This document shows positions 54,702-64,000 of a DNA stretch of 64,000 nt, one piece after another. Position 1 is the stretch's first letter. The number at the start of each line of letters is the position of its first letter. The position numbers and the translations under genes were made by a program. Under the pieces are notes generated by a model that was given only the letters and a program-made list of their open reading frames with translations, ran no database searches and had not been told where the DNA came from. This DNA comes from Lathyrus oleraceus (lineage: Eukaryota > Streptophyta > Magnoliopsida > Fabales > Fabaceae): positions 241,093,652 through 241,157,651 of the forward strand of contig NC_066579.1 in assembly GCF_024323335.1 (NCBI RefSeq), in the 5' to 3' direction.

Positions 54702-57700
54702 ATGGCTGGAAGAGGTAGAGACGATGCTGCGATTGCTGAGGCTCTGGGTATGCTAGCTGGAGTACTTGGAGGGAATCCGAATGTCGTGGGAATGGGAGCT
54801 GCTCGTCAACTGAGTGAGTTTCAGAAGAACAATCCTCCAATGTTCAAGGGAGCATACGATCCAGATGGCGCTCAGAAGTGGTTGAAGGAGATAGAGAGAA
54901 TCTTCCGAGTGACTGAGTGTGCCGATAACCAGAAGGTCAGGTTCGGTACGCATATGCTGTCATAAGAGGCTGATGATTGGTGGGTTGCTACCCGCACTGA
55001 GTTGGAAACCGCTGGGAATGCTGAGATCACTTGGGCTGTGTTCAGAGAGAGATTCCTGAGGAAGTACTTTCCAGAGGATGTCAGAGGAAAGAAAGAGATA
55101 GAGTTCTTAGAATTGAAGCAGGGTAACAGGTCTGTTACTGAGTATGCTGCTAAGTTCACAGAGTTGTCAAAGTATTACACTCCCTATAATGAGGCTGCTG
55201 GAGAATTTTCAAAATGTGTGAAGTTTGAGAACGGGTTACGTCCTGAGATCAAGCAGGCTATTGGGTATCAGCGGATTAGAGTGTTTTCTGATTTGGTGGA
55301 CTGTTGCAGGATTTTTGAACAGGATACCAAGGCCAGAGCGGAAAGCTATCAGCAGAGGGTTGATAGGAAAGGCAAGAATCAGAATGATCGTGGGAAACCG
55401 TATGCAGCTGGCAAAGGTTTCCAGAGACAGAGTGGGATGAAGAGGCCTAGTGGGGGAGACTCTAGTGCCCCTGCTAAGTGTTACAGATGTGGTCAGGCGG
55501 GACATCGTTTCCACGAGTGTACCAGTGCTGAGAAGAAGTGTTTCAAGTGTGGTAAAGGTGGTCATTTGGCTGCAGAGTGCCGGTTGAAGACTCTGACTTG
55601 TTTCAACTGTGGAGAGGTGGGTCATATCAGTCCACAGTGTCCTAAGCCGAAGAAAGAGAACCAGTCGGGAGGCAAGGTCTTTGCTTTATCGGGTTCTGAG
55701 ACTTCTGCAGATGATCGTTTGATCCGAGGTACGTGTTATATTAATGGCTTTCCTCTTGTAGCTATTATTGACACAGGTGCGACTCATTCCTTTATATCTT
55801 TGGACTGTGCTGTGAAACTTAAGTTAGAGATATCTGAGATGCATGGAAGTATGGTGATTGATACTCCTGCGAAGGGTTCAGTGACTACTACTTCGGTTTG
55901 TTTAAATTGTCCTTTGAGTATTTTTGGTAGAGACTTTGGGATAGACCTTGTGTGTCTTCCATTAGTGCAGATTGATGTTATCTTGGGTATGAACTGGTTG
56001 GTGTTTAACCGAGTTTCTATCAACTGTTTTGATAAGACTGTGATATTTCCTGAGATTGAGGAAGGTAAGGATTTGTTTCTATCAGCAAGGCAGGTGAATG
56101 AGGAAGTAGCAGGTGGGGCAGAGTTGTTTATGCTGTTAGCGACTTTGGAGGCTAAAGATAAACTGGTGATTGGCGATCTAGCCGTGGTGTGTGATTTTCC
56201 TGATGTGTTTCCAGAAGAAGTGAATGAATTGCCGCCAGAGCGTGAAGTTGAATTCTCGATTGATTTGGTACCTGGTACTAGACCGATATCGATGGCTCCG
56301 TACCGTATGTCTGCTGTTGAGTTAGCTGAATTGAAGAGTCAGCTGGAAGATCTGTTGGATAAGAAATTTATTCGTCCGAGTGTGTCACCGTGGGGTGCAC
56401 CAGTGTTATTGGTTAAGAAGAAAGAAGGTACTATAAGGTTGTGTGTGGACTACAGGCAACTGAATAAAGTGACGATCAATAATCGGTATCCTTTGCCGAG
56501 GATTGATGATTTGATGGATCAATTGGTTGGTGCGAGTGTGTTCAGCAAGATAGATTTGAGATCTGGGTATCATCAGATACGTGTGAAAACTGAGGATATT
56601 CAGAAGACTGCTTTCAGAACAAGGTATGGACATTATGAGTATTCTGTAATGCCTTTTGGTGTGACTAATGCGCCTGGAGTATTCATGGAGTATATGAATA
56701 GGATTTTCCATCCGTACCTAGACAAGTTTGTTGTGGTGTTTATTGATGACATTTTGGTGTATTCGAAATCTGAAGAAGAGCATGTTGAGCATTTGAGAGT
56801 GGTTTTAGAAGTTCTACGAGAAAAGAAGTTATTTGCTAAACTATCCAAGTGTGAATTTTGGTTAGAGGAGGTTAGTTTTCTTGGTCATGTGATTTCAAGA
56901 GGTGGTGTTGTTGTTGATCCTTCTAAGATAGAAGCGGTGTCTAAGTGGGAAGCTCCGAAGTCTGTTGCTGAGATTCGAAGTTTCCTTGGATTGGCTGGTT
57001 ACTATAGGAAATTCATTGAGGGATTTTCTAAGTTGGCGTTACCGTTGACGATGTTGACTAGAAAGGGGCAAGCATTTGTTTGGGACTCAAAATGTGAAGA
57101 AGGTTTCCAAGAGTTAAAGAGAAGGTTGACTACTACTCCTATTCTGATATTACCGAGTTCGTCGGAATCATTTGAGGTTTACTGTGATGCTTCATTGTTG
57201 GGTTTGGGTGGTGTGTTGATGCAGAATAAGCAGGTTATAGCTTATGCTTCGAGACAACTGAGGATTCATGAAAGGAACTATCCGACACACGATTTAGAGT
57301 TGGCAGCTGTGGTATTTGTTCTGAAGTTATGGAGGCATTACTTGTATGGGTCAAGATTTGAGGTTTTCAGTGACCATAAGAGTTTAAAGTATTTGTTTGA
57401 TCAGAAAGAGATGAATATGAGACAGAGGAGATGGTTAGAGTTTCTGAAGGATTATGACTTTGGTTTGAATTACCATCCGGGTAAAGCAAACGTAGTGGCT
57501 GATGCATTGAGTCGGAAATCATTGCATATGTCTATGTTAATGGTTAGGGAATTGGATTTAATTGAGCAGTTTAGAGACTTGAGTTTGGTGTGTGAGAGTA
57601 CTCACAATAGTGTTAAATTGGGAATGTTGAAGTTAACGAGTGGTATTCTAGATGAGATTAGAGAGGGTCAGAAATCCGATGTGCTTTTGGTTGATAAGTT

Positions 57701-59072
57701 GACTCTAGTGAATCAAGGTCAAGGTGGTGAATTCAGAGTTGATGAGAATGGTGTTTTGAAATTTGGTAATCGGGTGTGTATTCCGGATGTTACCGAACTT
57801 AAGAAGAGTATTCTTGAGGAAGGACATCGTAGTGGCCTGAGTATTCATCCTGGAGCTACAAAGATGTATCATGATTTGAAAAAGTTATTTTGGTGGCCGG
57901 GAATGAAAAGAGAAATTGCGAGTTTTGTTTATTCCTGTTTGACTTGTCAGAAGTCAAAGATTGAGCATCAGAAGCCGTCTGGGCTAATGCAACCGTTGGC
58001 TATTCCAGAGTGGAAGTGGGATAGTATCAGTATGGATTTTGTTTCGGGTTTACCGAGGACAAGTAGGAATTTTGAAGCTATTTGGATGATTGTTGACAGA
58101 TTGACGAAATCGGCTCATTTCATTCCGATCAGAATGGATTATCCGTTAGAGAGATTAGCCGAGTTGTATATTGAGAAGATTGTAAGTTTGCATGGTATTC
58201 CGTCGAGTATTGTTTCGGACAGAGATCCTAGATTTACATCGAAGTTTTGGGAAGGTTTGCAGAAGGCTTTGGGAACTAAGCTGAGATTGAGTTCTGCATA
58301 TCATCCGCAGACTGATGGTCAGACTGAGAGGACGATTCAGTCACTAGAGGATCTTTTGAGGGCTTGTGTTTTGGAAAAGGGAGGTGCTTGGGATTGTTAT
58401 TTGCCTTTGATTGAGTTTACCTACAACAATAGTTTTCATTCGAGCATTGGTATGGCACCGTTTGAAGCTTTGTATGGTAGGAGATGTCGGACACCTTTAT
58501 GTTGGTATGAGTCCGGTGAGAGTGCTGTGGTTGGACCGGAGATTGTTCAACAAACCACGGAAAAGATTAAGATGATTCAGGAGAAGATGAGAATTGCTCA
58601 GAGTCGTCAGAAGAGTTATCACGACAAGAGGAGGAAGTCACTTGAGTTTCAAGAGGGAGATCATGTGTTTCTTCGTGTCACTCCGATAACTGGTGTTGGT
58701 CGAGCTTTGAAGTCGAAGAAGTTGACACCTCGATTTATTGGTCCTTATCAGATTTTGGAGAGGATAGGGGAGGTAGCCTATCGTATCGCTTTACCGCCGT
58801 CGCTTGCGAATTTGCATGAGGTTTTTCATGTGTCTCAGCTGAGGAGGTACATTCATGATCCGTCGCATGTAGTCCAAATAGATGATGTACAGGTGAGAGA
58901 TAACCTGACTGTTGAAACATCACCTATGAGGATTGAGGATCGAGAGTTGAAGCAGTTGCGGGGTAAAGAGATTGCCTTGGTGAAGGTAGCTTGGGGAGGA
59001 CCAGCAGGTGGCAATGTGACTTGGGAACTGGAGAGTCAGATGAAGGAGTCTTATCCGGAGTTATTCGCTTGA
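54702..59072 (+). pseudogene. Chromovirus gag-pol, copy 2, nonsense at codon 88
   Basis: Equal in length and layout to copy 1, but codon 88 (54963-54965) is TAA where copy 1 has GAA, a single G-to-T change, cutting Gag within its core. Downstream the frame is open for 1356 codons from an internal ATG at 55002 to the stop at 59072, with zinc knuckles and all protease, RT, RNase H and integrase catalytic motifs preserved. Amino-acid differences from copy 1 are few: SEAS to SETS, GTMRL to GTIRL, TIKNQ to TINNR, KELNM to KEMNM, KANIV to KANVV, IWVIV to IWMIV, LWGK to LRGK. The stop is shared with copy 3. Translation from the later ATG would lack the first 100 Gag residues; there is no sign that it occurs. 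Confidence 0.93.
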
Positions 59073-59101
59073 GGTATGTTTTCGAGGACGAAAACTCTTT
59101 T

Positions 59102-59114
59102 AGTGGGGGAGAGT
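59102..59114 (+). other. Polypurine tract, chromovirus copy 2
   Basis: AGTGGGGGAGAGT directly before TGTAACACC at 59115. Confidence 0.88.
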
Positions 59115-61132
59115 TGTAACACCCCAATAAAAATAAGATAATTATTTGATTTAAATTAATATTATATTTATTAATTTAGTTAAATAATTGGAATTATTGG
59201 ATTATTATTATTATTATTTTGGAATAATAATTATTGGAAAATATATAAGTGTGAAGTAAGGAAAAAGAATCCCATTTGGTAAAAAGAGTTTTACGTGAAA
59301 CAGAGAAGCGGCTGAAAAGTGGAAAGTGGAGAAAGGGCAAAGAGGAAGAGCAAGGGCAAAGGTTGGAGAAGAGAAAAGCTTGGAGCTTAGAGATTGCCGG
59401 ATTAACTCAGGTAAGGGGGGTTTATCGTCGTTTAATGGGTATTATGGGTTAGCATGTAATGGGTAGTGATAAGCCGTTGAATTGACCCTAATTGGGATTA
59501 TGAATGCTGGAAAATTATGTTGGATAAACTGTGTTTAGGCTGTAATTGAATCTGTGTTTGGGTTAGTTATGAATTTCCGAACGTATAGCTTTTTACGGAA
59601 TTGGAATCGGAGGTCCGGAAGTCCTCCAACGGCGGAAAATGCGGAGAATTTTGCATTCTGCCTTGTGTTAGTGCAGGAACAGCTTCTGTCTTGCGTTAAC
59701 CGGTTAACCCAGGGTGTTAACCGGTTAACACTGTTATGTATTCTGAATAATTGCTGTTTTGTCTGCGTTAACCGGTTAACCCAGGGTGTTAACCGGTTAA
59801 CACCGTTGTGATTGCTGAGATATTGCTGTTTGTGCTGCGTTAACCGGTTAACCCAGGGCGTTAACCGGTTAACACTGTTAAGTTTTGGGCAGGAAGCGTG
59901 TTTGTGCTGCGTTAACCGGTTAACCCAGGGCGTTAACCGGTTAACACTGTTGCAGAGTGGAAAAATTGTTAATTAAAATGTTGTGTGCCTAATTGATGGT
60001 TGCCTATATCGGTGTGTGATATAGTAGGGATTATTTCCCGCTGTTTTGAGCAGTATAGGTATTAGTAGAGTGTGCTAATACTGTGTTTAATTATTTGACA
60101 TGATATGATGTGTTGATACATGTGTTGATAATGTATGATGGTATGCATAATGTTGTGAATGAGTATGTTATGCATGTGTTGTGAATGAACTGTTTTATGG
60201 CTTAGAGAGTGAGCATCGGTCCATTATGGATTATTGTTGTGATGTTGCATTGCTAGGTGATTAGCGTGCATGATGTGGCCTTTATGGTGGTAGCTAATTC
60301 CCATGGTGAGGAATTAGTGATGTTAGTCATTTGGACTGTTTTTGATGTTGCATGCTAGGTGAATTAGCGTGCATAGCATGGCCCTTGGGGTGGTAGCTAA
60401 TTCCCATGGTGAGGAATTAGTGATGTGAGTCACTAGGTCTCAAATGAGTGGGACTGGTGAGCTTGGTAGCCGTACCTCGATTTGGTCGGTGAAGTTGAAC
60501 TATATGTTCACGAATAGTCGGTACCGCATGCATGGAGTCTCATTGCATAATATATGTGTAGTGTATAATATGAATGGATGTATTCCAATGTTATACGTGT
60601 GTTGTGTTGGCATTGAGCATGAGTATGATTTGTGTTGATATTGAGTATGATAATTGAGTTGATGTGCCGTTACTGAATGTGTGATACGATTAGGGTGATT
60701 AATGTGTTAAATTACTTAACATGACATGATATTCTATAATGCTTATTATATCGATTGAGGAACTCACCCTTACAACTATTTTTCAGGTAACGAGCAGTGA
60801 TTGAGTAGAAGCTAATGCTTGGAGTCTAGTGTAGTCTCCTTAGTGGGTCATGCTCTGATAGATGTAACATCGGGAGGGAACATTTTAATTGTGTTGTTGA
60901 TGTTTGTTGAACCAGTTTACATGTAGTATGTTACATGTTTTGAATGATCGATTTGATCTCTATCCGCTGCGTATTGTGCAATACTTTATGTTTTGAGTTA
61001 AATAATGAGCATGACTAAATAGTATGACGAATGGTGCGAAATAAATGTGTGACACCCTTAATGGCATGATTACTCTGATTTATATGTTATTATTTTAATT
61101 AAATATTTGGGGTATTTTAGAAGGGTGTTACA
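59115..61132 (+). repeat. Chromovirus LTR3 (2018 bp), shared by copies 2 and 3
   Basis: Matches LTR1 and LTR2 except for a 21-bp loss of one palindrome unit (eight copies, 59695-59945) and several single changes (for example TTTTGC against TTCTGC near 59650, GAATGAACTG near 60185, CCTCGATT near 60477). It is the most diverged of the three LTRs. Confidence 0.93.
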
Positions 61133-61136
61133 TTAG

Positions 61137-61148
61137 TGGTATCAGAGC
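61137..61148 (+). other. Primer-binding site, chromovirus copy 3
   Basis: TGGTATCAGAGC four bases after LTR3. Confidence 0.92.
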
Positions 61149-61257
61149 ATAGTCGGTCGAGTCGAGTCGTAATTATTCTGTTTCCCCTGTACGGGATAGG
61201 TGTTGTGTAACCCTATCAGTACTTATTGTTTTAGCTTGTTGGGTTTTCAGAATAGAG

Positions 61258-64000
61258 ATGGCTGGAAGAGGTAGAGACGATGCTGCGATTGCTGAGGCTC
61301 TGGGTATGCTAGCTGGAGTACTTGGAGGGAATCCGAATGTCGTGGGAATGGGAGCTGCTCGTCAACTGAGTGAGTTTCAGAAGAACAATCCTCCAATGTT
61401 CAAGGGAGCATACGATCCAGATGGCGCTCAGAAGTGGTTGAAGGAGATAGAGAGAATCTTCCGAGTGACTGAGTGTGCCGATAACCAGAAGGTCAGGTTC
61501 GGTACGCATATGCTGTCATAAGAGGCTGATGATTGGTGGGTTGCTACCCGCACTGAGTTGGAAACCGCTGGGAATGCTGAGATCACTTGGGCTGTGTTCA
61601 GAGAGAGATTCCTGAGGAAGTACTTTCCAGAGGATGTCAGAGGAAAGAAAGAGATAGAGTTCTTAGAATTGAAGCAGGGTAACAGGTCTGTTACTGAGTA
61701 TGCTGCTAAGTTCACAGAGTTGTCAAAGTATTACACTCCCTATAATGAGGCTGCTGGAGAATTTTCAAAATGTGTGAAGTTTGAGAACGGGTTACGTCCT
61801 GAGATCAAGCAGGCTATTGGGTATCAGCGGATTAGAGTGTTTTCTGATTTGGTGGACTGTTGCAGGATTTTTGAACAGGATACCAAGGCCAGAGCGGAAA
61901 GCTATCAGCAGAGGGTTGATAGGAAAGGCAAGAATCAGAATGATCGTGGGAAACCGTATGCAGCTGGCAAAGGTTTCCAGAGACAGAGTGGGATGAAGAG
62001 GCCTAGTGGGGGAGACTCTAGTGCCCCTGCTAAGTGTTACAGATGTGGTCAGGCGGGACATCGTTTCCACGAGTGTACTAGTGCTGAGAAGAAGTGTTTC
62101 AAGTGTGGTAAAGGTGGTCATTTGGCTGCAGAGTGCCGGTTGAAGACTCTGACTTGTTTCAACTGTGGAGAGGTGGGTCATATCAGTCCACAGTGTCCTA
62201 AGCCGAAGAAAGAGAACCAGTCGGGAGGCAAGGTCTTTGCTTTATCGGGTTCTGAGACTTCTGCAGATGATCGTTTGATCCGAGGTACGTGTTATATTAA
62301 TGGCTTTCCTCTTGTAGCTATTATTGACACAGGTGCGACTCATTCCTTTATATCTTTGGACTGTGCTGTGAAACTTAAGTTAGAGATATCTGAGATGCAT
62401 GGAAGTATGGTGATTGATACTCCTGCGAAGGGTTCAGTGACTACTACTTCAGTTTGTTTAAATTGTCCTTTGAGTATTTTTGGTAGAGACTTTGGGATAG
62501 ACCTTGTGTGTCTTCCATTAGTGCAGATTGATGTTATCTTGGGTATGAACTGGTTGGTGTTTAACCGAGTTTCTATCAACTGTTTTGATAAGACTGTGAT
62601 ATTTCCTGAGATTGAGGAAGGTAAGGATTTGTTTCTATCAGCAAGGCAGGTGAATGAGGAAGTAGCAGGTGGGGCAGAGTTGTTTATGCTGTTAGCGACT
62701 TTGGAGGCTAAAGATAAACTGGTGATTGGCGATCTAGCCGTGGTGTGTGATTTTCCTGATGTGTTTCCAGAAGAAGTGAATGAATTGCCGCCAGAGCGTG
62801 AAGTTGAATTCTCGATTGATTTGGTACCTGGTACTAGACCGATATCGATGGCTCCGTACCGTATGTCTGCTGTTGAGTTAGCTGAATTGAAGAGTCAGCT
62901 GGAAGATCTGTTGGATAAGAAATTTATTCGTCCGAGTGTGTCACCGTGGGGTGCACCAGTGTTATTGGTTAAGAAGAAAGAAGGTACTATAAGGTTGTGT
63001 GTGGACTACAGGCAACTGAATAAAGTGACGATCAATAATCGGTATCCTTTGCCGAGGATTGATGATTTGATGGATCAATTGGTTGGTGCGAGTGTGTTCA
63101 GCAAGATAGATTTGAGATCTGGGTATCATCAGATACGTGTGAAAACTGAGGATATTCAGAAGACTGCTTTCAGAACAAGGTATGGACATTATGAGTATTC
63201 TGTAATGCCTTTTGGTGTGACTAATGCGCCTGGAGTATTCATGGAGTATATGAATAGGATTTTCCATCCGTACCTAGACAAGTTTGTTGTGGTGTTTATT
63301 GATGACATTTTGGTGTATTCGAAATCTGAAGAAGAGCATGTTGAGCATTTGAGAGTGGTTTTAGAAGTTCTACGAGAAAAGAAGTTATTTGCTAAACTAT
63401 CCAAGTGTGAATTTTGGTTAGAGGAGGTTAGTTTTCTTGGTCATGTGATTTCAAGAGGTGGTGTTGTTGTTGATCCTTCTAAGATAGAAGCGGTGTCTAA
63501 GTGGGAAGCTCTGAAGTCTGTTGCTGAGATTCGAAGTTTCCTTGGATTGGCTGGTTACTATAGGAAATTCATTGAGGGATTTTCTAAGTTGGCGTTACCG
63601 TTGACGATGTTGACTAGAAAGGGGCAAGCATTTGTTTGGGACTCAAAATGTGAAGAAGGTTTCCAAGAGTTAAAGAGAAGGTTGACTACTACTCCTATTC
63701 TGATATTACCGAGTTCGTCGGAATCATTTGAGGTTTACTGTGATGCTTCATTGTTGGGTTTGGGTGGTGTGTTGATGCAGAATAAGCAGGTTATAGCTTA
63801 TGCTTCGAGACAACTGAGGATTCATGAAAGGAACTATCCGACACACGATTTAGAGTTGGCAGCTGTGGTATTTGTTCTGAAGTTATGGAGGCATTACTTG
63901 TATGGGTCAAGATTTGAGGTTTTCAGTGACCATAAGAGTTTAAAGTATTTGTTTGATCAGAAAGAGCTGAATATGAGACAGAGGAGATGGTTAGAGTTTC
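61258..64000 (+). pseudogene. Chromovirus gag-pol, copy 3, nonsense at codon 88, cut by window edge
   Basis: The same Gag, protease, RT and the beginning of RNase H as in copies 1 and 2, to the right edge (about residue 914). TAA at 61519-61521 is the same codon-88 nonsense as in copy 2. It also shares with copy 2 the SETS, GTIRL and TINNR variants, but at KELNM and at one silent site (CTTCAGTTTG near 62450) it agrees with copy 1. One private change turns proline to leucine in KWEAPKS (CTG at 63511-63513). The mix suggests exchange between copies. What follows beyond 64000 is not visible. Confidence 0.92.

Larger units (their letters stand above)
45961..64000 (+). mobile_element. Tandem array of a Tekay-like chromovirus (three copies, runs off the window)
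   Basis: Three head-to-tail units share LTRs: LTR1 45961-47999, body 1, LTR2 52538-54576, body 2, LTR3 59115-61132, body 3 to the edge. The LTR-to-LTR distance is exactly 6577 for both complete units. PBS and PPT are in the right place for each body. The gag-pol order (Gag, protease, RT, RNase H, integrase, chromodomain) in one frame is that of plant chromoviruses; the C-terminal chromodomain and the PBS fit the Tekay/Del clade. It is inserted in element C gag; CCATA (45956-45960) should be the target duplication, but the far end is outside the window. The copies are almost identical by eye. Confidence 0.92.

Noticed and set aside
1..64000. Host plant genes, rRNA or tRNA genes
   Set aside because: All stretches are accounted for by retrotransposon parts; no tRNA-like cloverleaf or rRNA segment was recognised by eye, though a tRNA scan was not possible here.

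Overview
This window is plant nuclear DNA made almost entirely of nested LTR retrotransposons. I see no host protein gene, rRNA or tRNA gene. The very large Ogre-type Ty3/gypsy elements (Tat lineage: about 5-kb LTRs, a separate ORF1 upstream of gag, an intron between protease and reverse transcriptase, two RNase H domains), together with a Tekay/Del-type chromovirus, point to a legume with a large genome. Tribe Fabeae (pea, vetch, lentil) is the best guess from family knowledge; it is not proven here.

Layout. (1) The oldest layer is element C, a decayed Ogre/Tat element on the minus strand. Its pieces lie at 1-636, 40530-40841 and 43988-45960 and hold gag and protease with several stop codons. 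(2) Element A, a minus-strand Ogre of about 23.3 kb without its own insertion, sits in C's protease (637-40529; target duplication CAAGG). It has both LTRs, primer-binding site, ORF1, gag, protease, RT-RNase H, a second RNase H, integrase, a long 3' UTR and a polypurine tract. Only a one-base frameshift and one nonsense codon are obvious, apart from element B inside it. (3) Element B, a plus-strand Ogre relative (9979-26558; target duplication GCAGC), split A between the second RNase H and integrase. B has lost the end of its 5' LTR, the primer-binding site, ORF1 and most catalytic cores. (4) A plus-strand solo LTR of another Tat-like family sits in C's protease (40842-43987; target duplication GCGTC). 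(5) From 45961 to the right edge lies a head-to-tail array of a plus-strand Tekay-like chromovirus, LTR-body-LTR-body-LTR-body, with a 6577-bp period. Copy 1 has an intact 1456-codon gag-pol with a C-terminal chromodomain. Copies 2 and 3 share a nonsense codon at codon 88.

Within each element the genes follow the usual cycle: Gag forms the particle, protease matures it, RT and RNase H copy the RNA from the tRNA-primed site, and integrase inserts the product. The less ordinary signals are non-coding: a four-hairpin array with covarying stems directly after the Ogre integrase stop codon, a duplicated double-hairpin motif in the Ogre LTRs with compensatory changes, a perfect 14-bp palindrome repeated 8 or 9 times in each chromovirus LTR, tandem repeats in the Ogre 3' UTRs, and the tandem array itself. 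All identity statements are by eye; no alignment was computed.
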